Shown here: piece by piece, positions 44,245 through 53,233 of the stretch
How the letters are laid out: each line of letters starts with the position of its first letter
How positions within the stretch are numbered: the stretch's first letter is position 1
From: Brevundimonas bullata
GTDB taxonomy: Bacteria > Pseudomonadota > Alphaproteobacteria > Caulobacterales > Caulobacteraceae
Length of the DNA stretch: 53,233 bases
Direction: 5' to 3'
Assembly: GCF_014207965.1 (NCBI RefSeq)
Contig: NZ_JACHLM010000009.1
Span: 1 to 53,233 of the forward strand
Position numbers and translations under genes: made by a program
Notes under the pieces: generated by a model
Database searches by the model: none
Seen by the model: the letters and a program-made list of their open reading frames with translations, nothing else
What the model was told of the DNA's origin: nothing

Positions 44245-46242
44245 ATGTTCAAGTCCGTCCTGGTCGCCAATCGCGGCGAGATCGCCTGCCGCGTCTTCCG
44301 CACCGCCCGCCGCATGGGCCTGCGCACCATCGCCGTCTATTCCGAGGCCGACGCGGCCGCCCTGCACGTGCGCGAGGCGGACGAGGCGGTGCTGATCGGC
44401 CCGGCGGCGGCGCGCGAATCCTATCTGGATGCGGCCAAGGTGCTGGCGGCGGCCAAGGCGACGGGGGCGGAGGCCATCCACCCCGGCTACGGCTTCCTGT
44501 CGGAGAACGCCGACTTCGCCGAGGCGGTCATGGCGGCCGGCATCGTCTGGATCGGCCCGCAGCCGTCCTCAATCCGCGCCATGGGTCTGAAGGACGCGGC
44601 CAAGAAGCTGATGATAGAGGCGGGCGTGCCCGTCACCCCCGGCTATCAGGGCGAGGACCAGTCAGTCGAGACCCTGACGGCCGAGGCGGCGCGCATTGGC
44701 TTCCCGGTCCTGATCAAGGCGGTCGCCGGCGGCGGTGGCAAGGGCATGAAGAAGGTCGACCGGGCCGAGGATTTCGCCGACGGTCTGGCTTCGGCGCAAC
44801 GCGAGGGCCAGTCCTCCTTTGGCGACCCGCGCGTCCTGATCGAGAGCTACATCACCCGCCCGCGCCACATCGAGGTGCAGGTCTTCGGCGACAGTCACGG
44901 CAATGTCGTCCATCTGCATGAGCGCGACTGCTCGCTGCAGCGCCGACACCAGAAGGTGATCGAGGAGGCGCCCGCGCCGGGCATGGATCAGGCCACGCGC
45001 GACGCCGTCACCGCCGCCGCTGTCCGCGCCGCCAAGGCCGTGAACTATCAGGGCGCAGGCACCATCGAGTTCATCGCCGACGCTTCCGACGGGTTGAAGG
45101 CCGACCGCATCTGGTTCATGGAAATGAACACCCGGCTTCAGGTCGAGCACCCGGTCACGGAATCCATCACCGGCGTCGATCTGGTCGAATGGCAGTTGCG
45201 CGTCGCGGCGGGCGAGCCGATTCCGCTGGCCCAAGCCGACATCCCGATGAAGGGCTGGGCCATGGAGGCCCGCCTCTATGCCGAGGACCCGGCCCACGGC
45301 TTCCTGCCGTCCATCGGACGGCTGGATCACTTCGTCATGCCTGATGACATTCGCGTCGATACGGGCGTGGAGCAGGGCGGCGAGGTCAGCCAATTCTATG
45401 ACCCGATGATCGCCAAGCTGATCGTCCACGCTGACAGCCGCGAAGCCGCAGCCGCCCGACTTGCCAACGCCTGCCGCGAGGTCGAGGTCTGGCCCGTCCG
45501 CACCAACGCCGGCTTCCTGGCCCGCTGCCTGGACCATCCGCGCTTCGTCGAGGGCGACGTGGACACCGGCTTTATCGCTGCCGAGGAGGGGGCGTTGATC
45601 GCCGCGCCCGTCTCGGCGCAGGCTCTGGCTGGCGCTGCTGGCCTGATCGGCCTTGAGGCGGACGCTGCCGCCTTTGACGTCGAGGACAAGGCGCTGGCTC
45701 CGTGGCGGGCGGGCCTGTTCGGCTTCCGCATGAATGGCGCGGCCCAGTCGCGCACGGCCCTGCACCACGGCGACCAGCAGCACGCCGTGACCCTGGCTGG
45801 CGAGCCGGGTTGGCACGGCCGTCAGTCGAGCTTTGACGTCGGCGTGGAGGGCGAAACCGCCCGCGTCTATGGTGAGACCGATCTGGTCGTGGTCGACGGC
45901 GATGTCGTCACCGCCTTCGCCCCGGACGCCGAGCGGATCGTGGTCTTCGACGACGGCGACGTCATCGAGTTCCGTCGCCGCAAGTCCAGCACCAGCGCTG
46001 GCGGCTCCGCCTCCGACGGCGGCCTGCGCGCCCCCATGCCGGGCAAGATCGTCGCCGCGCCCGCCAAGGCCGGCGATGTTGTAACCAAGGGCCAGCCCAT
46101 CGTCGTTCTGGAAGCCATGAAGATGGAGCACGCCCTGACCGCGCCCTTCGATGGCGTTGTGGCTGAGTTCAACGTCGTCGTCGGCGATCAGGTCACGGAC
46201 GGCGCGGTTCTGGCCGTGGTGAAGGCGGCGGACGCTACCTAA
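44245..46242 (+). CDS. mccA: Methylcrotonoyl-CoA carboxylase alpha (biotin) subunit
   Basis: 665 aa, full length. Biotin carboxylase part: VLVANRGEIACRVFRTAR, HPGYGFLSENADFA, IKAVAGGGGKGMKKV (ATP binding), FMEMNTRLQVEHPVTESITGVDLVEWQL. The C-terminal biotin carrier domain ends with PMPGKIV and EAMKMEHAL, where the Lys takes biotin. Partner of MccB. The order mccB, hydratase, mccA is the usual leucine/isovalerate (liu) plan. Confidence 0.94.
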   Translation: MFKSVLVANRGEIACRVFRTARRMGLRTIAVYSEADAAALHVREADEAVLIGPAAARESYLDAAKVLAAAKATGAEAIHPGYGFLSENADFAEAVMAAGIVWIGPQPSSIRAMGLKDAAKKLMIEAGVPVTPGYQGEDQSVETLTAEAARIGFPVLIKAVAGGGGKGMKKVDRAEDFADGLASAQREGQSSFGDPRVLIESYITRPRHIEVQVFGDSHGNVVHLHERDCSLQRRHQKVIEEAPAPGMDQATRDAVTAAAVRAAKAVNYQGAGTIEFIADASDGLKADRIWFMEMNTRLQVEHPVTESITGVDLVEWQLRVAAGEPIPLAQADIPMKGWAMEARLYAEDPAHGFLPSIGRLDHFVMPDDIRVDTGVEQGGEVSQFYDPMIAKLIVHADSREAAAARLANACREVEVWPVRTNAGFLARCLDHPRFVEGDVDTGFIAAEEGALIAAPVSAQALAGAAGLIGLEADAAAFDVEDKALAPWRAGLFGFRMNGAAQSRTALHHGDQQHAVTLAGEPGWHGRQSSFDVGVEGETARVYGETDLVVVDGDVVTAFAPDAERIVVFDDGDVIEFRRRKSSTSAGGSASDGGLRAPMPGKIVAAPAKAGDVVTKGQPIVVLEAMKMEHALTAPFDGVVAEFNVVVGDQVTDGAVLAVVKAADAT

Positions 46243-46244
46243 AT

Positions 46245-46374
46245 CCGCTCATCCCGGCGGACGCCGGGATCCAGTTCTTTGGCCTCATCCACGAGGCCGG
46301 GAACGGGGCCGAGCAATTGTCGAGCGTCGCGTGCGGGGCTCTTACTGGGTCCCGGCGTCCGCCGGGATGAGCGG
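46245..46374. repeat. Palindromic repeat after mccA
   Basis: Arms 46245-46273 and 46346-46374 are inverted copies over 29 bp with one mismatch, 72 bp apart. Each arm is itself a hairpin (CCCGGCG/CGCCGGG). It starts 3 bases after the mccA stop. Same plan (CTCATCCC at the outer ends) as the repeats at 16316 and 43029. Confidence 0.85.
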
Positions 46375-46392
46375 AAGTCGAGGCAGGGTTTC

Positions 46393-46791
46393 ATGCCCCT
46401 TCACATGATCAAACTCTGCGTCGGCGTGTCCGAGGTCGAGACGCTGGAGGCGAACGCCGCGCGTTCGGACTGGCGCATCGTCCACACCCGCATGACGCCC
46501 AAGCGCGCCGCCGAGATCGAGGACGGCGGCTCGCTCTACTGGGTCATGAAGGGTTCGGTGACCTGCCGTCAGCGCATCCTCGACATCACGACCGTGGGCG
46601 AGGGCAAGGAAAGCCGCTGCGAGATCAAGCTGGACAGCCAGGTCATCCGCACCGCGCCCCTGGCCCGGCGACCGTTTCAAGGCTGGCGCTATTTCGAGCC
46701 CAAGGACGCGCCGCCGGACCTGTCCGTGGCCGAGGCGACGGACCTGCCCGACGACCTGGCGCGTGAACTACGCGAACTCGGCGCTTGGTGA
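46393..46791 (+). CDS. DUF1489-family protein
   Basis: 132 aa from the ATG at 46393; the frame is open upstream across the palindromic repeat, which is not coding. MIKLCVGVSEVETL, then RMTPKRAAEI, SLYWVMKGSVTCRQRILDI and PFQGWRYFEPKDAPPDL define DUF1489, a small alphaproteobacterial family of unknown function. Cytosolic by lack of signal. Confidence 0.9.
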   Translation: MPLHMIKLCVGVSEVETLEANAARSDWRIVHTRMTPKRAAEIEDGGSLYWVMKGSVTCRQRILDITTVGEGKESRCEIKLDSQVIRTAPLARRPFQGWRYFEPKDAPPDLSVAEATDLPDDLARELRELGAW

Positions 46792-46856
46792 CCCTTTCGT
46801 GGCTTTAGGCCGCAAGTGTTGACCTTTGGTCGCCGTCGTGGCCTGTCCCGGCTCCC

Positions 46857-48203
46857 ATGACCAACGCCCTGTTCAGCTTCAAAATCCGCGAAACCCTGTC
46901 CGAGCTGCTGAAGCTGGCCTGGCCGGTCGTGCTGGCGCGTCTGGGCATCATGACCATGGGGCTGACCGACGCCATCGTCGTCGGCCACTACGCCAGCCGC
47001 GAGCTGGCCTATCACTCCCTGGCCTGGGCGCCGTCGTCGGTCGTGCTGACCACGGCGGTCGGCCTGATGATGGGCGTGCAGGTCATGACCGCCCGCCTGC
47101 TGGGCGAGGGCCGCAAGGCCGAGGTTGGAGCCGTGCTGCGCCGCGGGACCGTCTATGCCTTGCAGATCGGCGTCGTCTCGATGATCGCCCTGATCCTGCT
47201 GGGGCCGTTGGGGCTGAAGCACATGGGCCTGGAAGATGGGCTGGGCGAGGGCGCGTCGCCTGTGCTGATCATCTTCGCCCTGTCCATGCCCGCCTATCTG
47301 ATTTCGGTCGCGGCCCAGTTCTTCCTTGAGGGCCTGCATCGGCCCAAGGCCGGCATGGTCGCCATGTGGGTGGCCAATGCCGTCAACCTGGCTTTGAACC
47401 TGCTGCTGGTGCCCGACATTTTGGGCCTTGGTCTGGACGGCGCCATCGCCTCGGCCTGGGCGACCTTCGGCGCCCGCATGGCGTTGGCCGTCTTCCTGGT
47501 CATCTTCATCCTGCGCCTGCCTGAGGCCAGGGAATGGGGCCTGTTCAACAAGCCCAAGCGCGACAAGGTCGTCGAGCGCGAGCAGATCAAGGTCGGCGTC
47601 GGCGCCGGTTCGTCCAACTTCATCGAGGTCGGCGCATTCGCCGCCATGACCGTCTTCGCGGGTCAACTGGGCGCGGCCGAGACCGCCAGCTGGGCCGTCG
47701 TCATCAACGTCTCCGCCATCGTCTTCATGGTTCCCATGGGGCTGGGGTCCGCGACCGCCGTGCTGGTGGGCCGCAGCTACGGCAGCGGCGACCGGGCCGG
47801 CGTCATGCGCGGGGGTCTGGCCGGCATCGGCGTGGTGACGGTCCTGGCCTTCATCATCGCCATCGGCCTGTGGCTGACCGCGCCTCTGGTGGTCGGCGCC
47901 TACACGACCGATCCGGCCATCCTGGCCATCGCGGCCCCGGCCCTGGTGCTGGCGACCCTGTTCTTCGTCGCCGACGCCCAGCAGGTCGTCGCGGCCCAGG
48001 CCAACCGTGCGGCGGGCGACGTCGTCTGGCCGACCTTGATGCACCTGCTGTCCTACGGCGTCATCATGATCCCGCTGGGCTGGTGGCTGGCGCACCGGAT
48101 CGGCGTGGACGGTCTGGTCTGGTCGGTCATCGTGGCCAGCCTGATCTCGGGCGCGCTACTGACCGGGCGCTTCGTGCGGATCGCGCGGCGGCTTCCGGCC
48201 TGA
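46857..48203 (+). CDS. MATE-family efflux transporter
   Basis: 448 aa with about 12 membrane helices in two halves. LAWPVVLARLGIMTMGLTDAIVVGHY at the start, VGLMMGVQVMTARLLGEGRKAEVG and, in the second half, PMGLGSATAVLVGRSYGSGDRAG are the paired MATE motifs. Such pumps export cationic drugs and dyes using Na+ or H+ gradients; the substrate here is unknown. Confidence 0.92.
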   Translation: MTNALFSFKIRETLSELLKLAWPVVLARLGIMTMGLTDAIVVGHYASRELAYHSLAWAPSSVVLTTAVGLMMGVQVMTARLLGEGRKAEVGAVLRRGTVYALQIGVVSMIALILLGPLGLKHMGLEDGLGEGASPVLIIFALSMPAYLISVAAQFFLEGLHRPKAGMVAMWVANAVNLALNLLLVPDILGLGLDGAIASAWATFGARMALAVFLVIFILRLPEAREWGLFNKPKRDKVVEREQIKVGVGAGSSNFIEVGAFAAMTVFAGQLGAAETASWAVVINVSAIVFMVPMGLGSATAVLVGRSYGSGDRAGVMRGGLAGIGVVTVLAFIIAIGLWLTAPLVVGAYTTDPAILAIAAPALVLATLFFVADAQQVVAAQANRAAGDVVWPTLMHLLSYGVIMIPLGWWLAHRIGVDGLVWSVIVASLISGALLTGRFVRIARRLPA

Positions 48204-48276
48204 GGCGTGACGGCGGGGTGACGCGGGCGTAACGGGCCTCTATATCCGTCTGCTTCCTCCCGCAGACTGGACGACC

Positions 48277-49983
48277 ATGGCCCGCATCCTCATCACCTCG
48301 GCGCTGCCCTACATCAACGGCATCAAGCACCTTGGGAATCTGGCCGGGTCCATGTTGCCCGCCGATGTCTGGGCGCGGTTCATGCGCGGGCGCGGCCACG
48401 ACGTCCTCTATGTCTGCGCCACCGACGAGCACGGCACCCCGGCCGAGCTGGCCGCCGCCGCCGCCGGCCAGGACGTCCGCACCTATTGCGACGAGCAGCA
48501 TCAGGTCCAGAAGAAGGCCGGCGAAGCCTTCAGCCTGTCCTTCGACGTCTTCGGCCGCAGCTCCAACGCCCCGAACACCCGCCTGACCCAGCACTTCGCC
48601 AAGGTGCTGGAAGAGCGCGGCCTGATCGAGGAGCGCGTGGACCGGATGATCTATTCGATCGACGACGCCCGCTTCCTGCCCGACCGCTATGTCGAAGGCA
48701 CCTGCCCGCACTGCGCCTACGAAAAGGCGCGCGGCGACCAGTGCGACAACTGCGGCCGCCTGCTGGACCCGATGGATCTGATCAATCCCTATTCCTCGGT
48801 CTCGGGCAGCCGCAACCTGGAGGTCCGCGACACCCGCCACCTCTATCTGTTGCAAACCAAGGTGGCCGACGACGTGCGCGGGTGGGTCGATGCCCGCTCG
48901 CCCCAATGGCAGCCGCTGGCCCGCTCCATCGCCTACAAGCATCTGGACGAAGGCCTGATCGACCGCGGCATCACCCGCGACCTGAAATGGGGCGTGCCGG
49001 TCGTCGGTCCCGACGGCGGCCCGCGTCCGGGCATGGAGGGCAAGGTCTTCTACGTCTGGTTCGACGCCCCCATCGAATACATCGGCGCGACCGAGGAATG
49101 GGCGGAAGCGACCGGCGGTGACTGGCGCTCGTGGTGGCGTCTGGATGAAGGCGCCGACGATGTCCGCTACGTCCAGTTCATGGGCAAGGACAACGTGGCC
49201 TTCCACACCGTCAGCTTCCCCGCCACCATCCTGGGCTCGGGCGAGCCGTGGAAGACGGTCGATCAGCTCAAGGCCTTCAACTGGCTGAACTGGTACGGCG
49301 GCAAGTTCTCGACCAGCATGGGCCGGGGCGTCTTCATGGATCAGGCGCTGGAACTGCTGCCCGCCGACTACTGGCGCTGGCACCTGACGGCCTATGGCCC
49401 CGAGCACTCCGACGCCGCCTTCACCTGGGAGCAGTTCCAGGCGACGACGAACAAGGACCTGGCCGACGTGCTGGGCAACTTCGTCAACCGCATCGTCAAG
49501 TTCACGGAATCCAAGTTCGACGGCGTCGTGCCCGAGGGCGGTGAAGCCGGTCCGCTGGAAGCCAAGCTGGCGACGGACATCAAGGCCGGTCTGGAAACCC
49601 TGACCGCCGAGTTCGAGGCCATGGAGTTCCGCAAGGCCGCCCAGGCCGCGCGCGCCCTCTGGGTCATGGGCAACGAGTATCTTCAGGAAGCCGCTCCCTG
49701 GACGGCGCTGAAGACCGACCGCGATCGCGCCGCCGTGGTGGTCCGCACCGGCCTGTCCCTGGTGGCCCTGTTCGCGCGCATCACCGTGCCCTTCATGCCC
49801 GGCAGCGCCGAGCGCATCGGCGCCACGGTCGGCACCACCGACCTGTCGTGGCCGGACGCCGACGCCGACCTGCTGACCCTGGTCCCGGCGGGTCAGACGG
49901 TCGCCGCGCCCGCCGTCCTGTTCGCCAAGATCGAGGACGCCCAGGTCGCCGAATGGACCGAACGCTTCGGCGGCGCTGAATGA
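48277..49983 (+). CDS. metG: Methionyl-tRNA synthetase
   Basis: 568 aa. Class I core: [17 protein letters not shown] (HIGH box as HLGN), zinc knuckle CPHCAY and [25 protein letters not shown], and [12 protein letters not shown] in the KMSKS place (KFSTS, a known variant group). The anticodon domain follows from about 400. No C-terminal tRNA-binding (EMAP-like) domain, so it is the short type. The stop overlaps the next start by 4 bp. Confidence 0.96.
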   Translation: MARILITSALPYINGIKHLGNLAGSMLPADVWARFMRGRGHDVLYVCATDEHGTPAELAAAAAGQDVRTYCDEQHQVQKKAGEAFSLSFDVFGRSSNAPNTRLTQHFAKVLEERGLIEERVDRMIYSIDDARFLPDRYVEGTCPHCAYEKARGDQCDNCGRLLDPMDLINPYSSVSGSRNLEVRDTRHLYLLQTKVADDVRGWVDARSPQWQPLARSIAYKHLDEGLIDRGITRDLKWGVPVVGPDGGPRPGMEGKVFYVWFDAPIEYIGATEEWAEATGGDWRSWWRLDEGADDVRYVQFMGKDNVAFHTVSFPATILGSGEPWKTVDQLKAFNWLNWYGGKFSTSMGRGVFMDQALELLPADYWRWHLTAYGPEHSDAAFTWEQFQATTNKDLADVLGNFVNRIVKFTESKFDGVVPEGGEAGPLEAKLATDIKAGLETLTAEFEAMEFRKAAQAARALWVMGNEYLQEAAPWTALKTDRDRAAVVVRTGLSLVALFARITVPFMPGSAERIGATVGTTDLSWPDADADLLTLVPAGQTVAAPAVLFAKIEDAQVAEWTERFGGAE

Positions 49984-50693
49984 GGCCAGAGCTCGCTTCC
50001 TTGTCGGAGACCCAACGTCAGTCGATCCGGGATCGGCTGGCGCGCACCGGGCGCGCGCAGGTCATCGATCTGCTGAGCGGCGACTATGCCGGTCATCTGG
50101 CGAGCAGCGCAGCGAACGTGGCGTTCAACACGGTGACGCGCCGGGCCAGCGGTCATGTCGATCTGCCCGCAGCCTGGTTGGCCAGTCTGGAGCCCGCACA
50201 AAAGCAAGGGTTGGGCGAGCGCGTGCAAGCCTCGGCGACGGATACGTTTCAGTATCTCTATGACAATCACCCGATCTACGATCTGGATCAGGCGGGGCAG
50301 GCGGACGCCGTTTGGTCCGAACTGGTGGCCTTTCTCAATGGCGAGGCGTTTCTGGGCCTGATGCGCGATCTGACAGGCGAGGGGCGGATCACCCTGGCTG
50401 ATGCCCAGCTGACGCGCTTTCGCCCCGCTCACTTCCTGACCGAGCATGACGACAGCGCGGACGGCAAGCAGCGCTACTTCGCCTATGTCTTGGGGCTTAC
50501 GCCGCGCTGGCGGATCGACTGGGGCGGTCTTCTGGCTTTCCATGGCGACGACGGCAATGTGGCCGAGGCCTTCACCCCCCGCTTCAATGCGCTGAGTCTG
50601 CTGAAGGTGCCGTCGCCGCACTCCGTCACCCAGGTGGCGTTGTCGGCGGGGGCGCACCGCTACTCGGTGACCGGTTGGCTGCGCGGGCGTTGA
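49980..50693 (+). CDS. 2-oxoglutarate/Fe(II) oxygenase, prolyl-hydroxylase-like
   Basis: 237 aa. Start overlaps the metG stop (ATGA). Fe(II) ligands HxD in FLTEHDD near 155 and His in [10 protein letters not shown] near 215; the 2-oxoglutarate Arg is in [32 protein letters not shown] is typical of the EGL-9/PHD-like bacterial group. These hydroxylate prolines, in some bacteria of EF-Tu or ribosomal proteins; the target here is unknown. Coupling to metG suggests a link to translation. Confidence 0.82.
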   Translation: MRPELASLSETQRQSIRDRLARTGRAQVIDLLSGDYAGHLASSAANVAFNTVTRRASGHVDLPAAWLASLEPAQKQGLGERVQASATDTFQYLYDNHPIYDLDQAGQADAVWSELVAFLNGEAFLGLMRDLTGEGRITLADAQLTRFRPAHFLTEHDDSADGKQRYFAYVLGLTPRWRIDWGGLLAFHGDDGNVAEAFTPRFNALSLLKVPSPHSVTQVALSAGAHRYSVTGWLRGR

Positions 50694-50711
50694 ACCTGAT
50701 GCAGAATTGAA

Positions 50712-50742
50712 AAAGGCCCGGATCGCTCCGGGCCTTTCGTCG
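50712..50742. terminator. Intrinsic terminator between the oxygenase and terC
   Basis: Perfect 11-bp stem AAAGGCCCGGA/TCCGGGCCTTT with a TCGC loop. Poly-A before and T-rich after allow it to work in both directions, and the two genes converge here. Confidence 0.85.
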
Positions 50743-50744
50743 TT

Positions 50745-51593
50745 TCAGCTGGCGGGCGAGGGGGCCGTCTCGCCAGGCGGCGTCCGCTGCTCCCGCGCGC
50801 CGGGCAGGCCGGCTGGGGTGGCGTCCTTGCTGCCGGCGCTGGCGTGCTTCATGTGCTTGGCCTGCTCCTCGGGGCTGATGTCGAGGAAGGCGGGGGCCGA
50901 GGCGTTGAACTGATCCGCGTGGCCGGTCCGCACGATGACCGAACGTCCGCCGTCCCAGATCATGTGCAGGGCGACGTAGAGGACGATGATCAGACCGACG
51001 TAGGCGATCCAGCGATAGCGGTTCAGCAGCTTGGCGATAAAGCTGGCGGCCAGACCCATCAGGGCGATCGACAGGATCAGACCGAAGACCATGATCCAGG
51101 GATGGTCGTGGCTGGCGCCGGCGACGGCCAGCACATTGTCCAGGCTCATGGTCAGGTCGGCGATCATGATCTGGATCAGGGCGGCGCCGAAGGTCTTGCG
51201 CTTCAGGCCCAGTTCCTCAGGGCTGGGGCCGCCGCCGTGCTCGATGGCCAGGGCGCGTTCGATCTCGGCCTCGGCCTCGGCCTGATCGTGCGTCGCCTGC
51301 TCGCGCAGTTCGCGCCACATCTTCCAGCACACCCACAGCAGCAGGAAGCCGCCCGCCAGCAGCAGGCCGACGATGGCCAGCAGTTGGACGGTGATCAGGG
51401 CCAGGCCGATGCGCATGACGACGGCGGCGGCCAAGCCGATCAGGATGGCCTTGCGGCGCTGTTCCTGGGGCAGGGCGGCGGCGGCCAGGCCCACGGCCAC
51501 TGCGTTGTCGCCGGCCAGGACCAGGTCGATCATCAGGACCTTGCCGAGGGCGGTGGCCTGACTGATGAGGTGGGGATCTGAGAGGAATTCCAT
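50745..51593 (-). CDS. TerC/YjbE-family membrane protein
   Basis: 282 aa. MIDLVLAGDNAVAVGLAA and IMIADLTMSLDNVLAVAGA are the two halves of the TerC signature with conserved Asp-Asn pairs in the membrane. Seven or so helices, with a charged cytosolic loop at about 95-130 and a Pro/Ala-rich disordered C-terminus. The family exports Mn2+ or supports tellurium resistance and metal homeostasis (as in YceF/YkoY and Alx). Alx-type genes often have a manganese riboswitch; I see none here. Confidence 0.9.
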   Translation of the reverse strand: MEFLSDPHLISQATALGKVLMIDLVLAGDNAVAVGLAAAALPQEQRRKAILIGLAAAVVMRIGLALITVQLLAIVGLLLAGGFLLLWVCWKMWRELREQATHDQAEAEAEIERALAIEHGGGPSPEELGLKRKTFGAALIQIMIADLTMSLDNVLAVAGASHDHPWIMVFGLILSIALMGLAASFIAKLLNRYRWIAYVGLIIVLYVALHMIWDGGRSVIVRTGHADQFNASAPAFLDISPEEQAKHMKHASAGSKDATPAGLPGAREQRTPPGETAPSPAS

Positions 51594-51684
51594 CAGCGCT
51601 CTTTAAGCGCCGCTACAGGCTGCGCCAAGACGTCGCAGCTAAAGTCGTCCTCCCGCCGACAAATGCCGACGGGAGGGAGATCTA

Positions 51685-52560
51685 TCAGGCCGACCGCTGG
51701 GCGCGGGCGACTTCATACAGGGCGATGGCCGCTGCGTTGGACACGTTCAGGCTTTCGAACCCGCCGGGCATGGGGATCTTGGCCATGACGTCGCAGTGTT
51801 CGGCTACCAGGCGGCGCACGCCGTCGCCTTCGGAGCCCATGACCAGAACGGTCGGGCGCGAATCAAGCGCCTGTTCCAGCGTCAGTTCTGCCGAGCCGTC
51901 CAGACCGACGGCGCGCCAGCCCAGATCGGCCAGTTTTTCCAGTGCGCGACTCAGATTCGTCACGCGGGCGCAGGGCAGGCGCTCGGTCGCGCCGGCCGCC
52001 GCCTTGGCCAGGGCGCCGGCCAGGGCGGGCGAATGCCGATCCTGCACGACGATTCCCTTGGCCCCGAAGGCCAGGGCCGAGCGGAAGATGGCGCCGACGT
52101 TCTGAGTGTCGGTCAGTTGGTCCAACAGGACGATGACGCCGCTGGGATCCTCGGCGATGTCTTCCAGCGAGACGCCTTCCAGTGGCTGAACCTTGAACAC
52201 CATGCCCTGGTGAACGGCGCCGGCGGGCAGCATTCGGGCTAGAGCGGTCGAATCAATCACCTCGATTCGGTGGCCATTCGCCAGATTTTCCCGTTCTATT
52301 TCAGCGGCTCGGTCCTCTGTAACCATCAAACGACCCATCCCGCGGCGGGCTGGATTGGCCAAAGCCGCTAAAACGGGATGGCGGCCCCAGACAAAATTAT
52401 CCGCATCGGCCTTGCCGCGCGTGCCTTTGGGGGCTGAATCGCCCCCGGAACGGCCTGTTGGCGCAGGCGACCAACCTTTCTCGGGCCGACTTTCCACGCG
52501 TTTGTGGAAAGACTGCTTTTTACCGGGTTTCCGGTCGTTGCGTTCTGAAAATGACGACAC
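51685..52560 (-). CDS. rlmB: 23S rRNA (guanosine-2'-O-)methyltransferase RlmB
   Basis: 291 aa, GTG start at 52560 with GGAGG 10 bases upstream. The first 50 residues are basic and disordered, then FVWGRHPVLAALANPARR opens the SpoU/TrmH N domain. The trefoil-knot methyltransferase domain shows LLDQLTDTQNVGAIFRSALAFGAKG, VLVMGSEGDGVRRL and IPMPGGFESLNVSNAAAIALYE. Methylates G2251 of 23S rRNA. Divergent from the tRNA-Tyr/Gly/tuf cluster. Confidence 0.94.
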   Translation of the reverse strand: MSSFSERNDRKPGKKQSFHKRVESRPEKGWSPAPTGRSGGDSAPKGTRGKADADNFVWGRHPVLAALANPARRGMGRLMVTEDRAAEIERENLANGHRIEVIDSTALARMLPAGAVHQGMVFKVQPLEGVSLEDIAEDPSGVIVLLDQLTDTQNVGAIFRSALAFGAKGIVVQDRHSPALAGALAKAAAGATERLPCARVTNLSRALEKLADLGWRAVGLDGSAELTLEQALDSRPTVLVMGSEGDGVRRLVAEHCDVMAKIPMPGGFESLNVSNAAAIALYEVARAQRSA

Positions 52561-52706
52561 TATAAGACGGCCTCCGATTTGGGCCCTAGGGCTTCGGGTC
52601 AGGCGCTTCCTCTACTGCAGGCGTCGCCGGACACGAAGGCTTTCGCGACAAAATGATCGAAAGATCGTGGTGTTGCGTATCCAGACCGGTTTTGAAAATG
52701 CGCGCT

Positions 52707-52790
52707 GGGGGAATGTCCCGAGTGGCAAAGGGGGGGGACTGTAAATCCCCTGCGTAAGCTTCGAAGGTTCGAGTCCTTCTTCCCCCACCA
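52707..52790 (+). tRNA. tRNA-Tyr (GTA)
   Basis: 84 nt class II tRNA with CCA. Acceptor GGGGGAA/TTCCCCC, discriminator A, anticodon GTA in loop CTGTAAA. First RNA of the Tyr-Gly-tuf cluster. Confidence 0.97.
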
Positions 52791-52887
52791 CGCGCATTTT
52801 TCGAGGCCGAGAGGTACGGGAACCCTGAAAAGGAATCGGGTGCGGAAACGCCGACCTCTCACCGGGTCGGGGCAACGCATTCTTCGC

Positions 52888-52961
52888 GCGGGTATAGCAC
52901 AATGGTAGTGCAGCAGCCTTCCAAGCTGAGGATGTCGGTTCGATCCCGTCTACCCGCTCCA
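52888..52961 (+). tRNA. tRNA-Gly (TCC)
   Basis: 74 nt with CCA. Acceptor GCGGGTA/TACCCGC, anticodon TCC in loop CTTCCAA. 97 bp after tRNA-Tyr and 60 bp before tuf; probably co-transcribed, as in the E. coli thrU-tyrU-glyT-thrT-tufB operon. Confidence 0.97.
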
Positions 52962-53021
52962 GATTTTTGAACTGAGCAGAAGCGCCCCTCCGCTTTGGAC
53001 CCGGGCCACAGGAGTTTGGCC

Positions 53022-53233
53022 ATGGCCAAGGAAAAGTTCGAACGCACTAAGCCGCACTGCAACATCGGCACGATCGGCCACGTTGACCACGGCAAGACGA
53101 CGCTGACGGCTGCGATCACGATGACGCTGGCGAAGGCCGGCGGCGGCAAGGCGATGAACTACGCCGACATCGACGCCGCCCCGGAAGAAAAAGCCCGCGG
53201 CATCACGATCAACACCTCGCACGTGGAATATGA
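53022..53233 (+). CDS. tuf: Elongation factor Tu, 5' part
   Basis: 70 codons to the window edge. [21 protein letters not shown] start with G1 P-loop [14 protein letters not shown] and G2/switch [19 protein letters not shown] stands 8 bases before the ATG. Delivers aminoacyl-tRNA to the ribosome. Lies behind tRNA-Tyr and tRNA-Gly, the tufB arrangement. Confidence 0.97.
   Translation, partial: MAKEKFERTKPHCNIGTIGHVDHGKTTLTAAITMTLAKAGGGKAMNYADIDAAPEEKARGITINTSHVEY

Noticed and set aside
50745..51684. Manganese (yybP-ykoY) riboswitch before terC
   Set aside because: The 91 bases between the terC start and the rlmB stop lack room and motifs for it; only a weak CCTCCCG/CGGGAGG hairpin is seen.

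Overview
The window is a high-GC alphaproteobacterial chromosome segment, most likely from the Caulobacterales and Brevundimonas-like. That placement is inferred from several things: the flbT-flaF flagellin-regulation pair, a NadQ-type regulator, the alphaproteobacterial infA-maf-RNase E/G-yacG order, DUF2948/UPF0262/DUF1489 proteins, a tRNA-His with A73 and no G at position -1, and palindromic intergenic repeats. Genes are dense on both strands.

Left part (1-19.8 kb), core genes: tRNA-Ser, nadQ-like regulator plus HD hydrolase, a lipoprotein, an orphan MoxR ATPase, flbT-flaF, a compact structured small transcript (about 5990-6177), ExoD, isovaleryl-CoA dehydrogenase, a membrane-tailed lysozyme, mgtE, tRNA-Leu, a FliN-like protein, lipB, an S41-like protein, msrB, a dedA gene behind a highly structured leader, and an 1102-residue TolB-like/amidohydrolase protein.

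Middle part (20.0-30.3 kb), an integrated element of about 10.3 kb in a tRNA-Thr(GGT) gene. A full tRNA lies at the right end and a displaced 3' fragment at the left, sharing a 21-bp identical core. The element carries a tyrosine integrase, a small DNA-binding protein, a RepA-like ATPase, HNH nuclease, large terminase, portal, HK97 protease, HK97 capsid and one head-tail connector, plus a ribbon-helix-helix regulator and small unknown proteins. It has no recognisable tail, baseplate or lysis genes. The best reading is a capsid-forming phage satellite (cf-PICI-like) that makes its own heads and would borrow tails from a helper phage; a tail-less prophage remnant is the alternative. A 46-residue protein built from two 18-residue repeats sits directly before the capsid gene and is too short for ordinary gene finders.

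Right part (30.4-53.2 kb), core genes again: murA-DUF2948-UPF0262-infA-maf-RNase E/G-yacG-tRNA-Phe, an exbB-exbD-tonB energy-transduction operon, an M48 lipoprotein protease, tRNA-His, tam, a patatin-like phospholipase with a cyclic-nucleotide-binding domain, a leucine-degradation cluster (mccB, enoyl-CoA hydratase, mccA; ivd lies 33 kb away) whose gaps each hold a different palindromic repeat, a MATE exporter, metG, a 2-oxoglutarate oxygenase, terC, rlmB, and the tRNA-Tyr/tRNA-Gly/tuf cluster cut by the window edge.

All assignments come from reading sequence and translated motifs; no database search was run.
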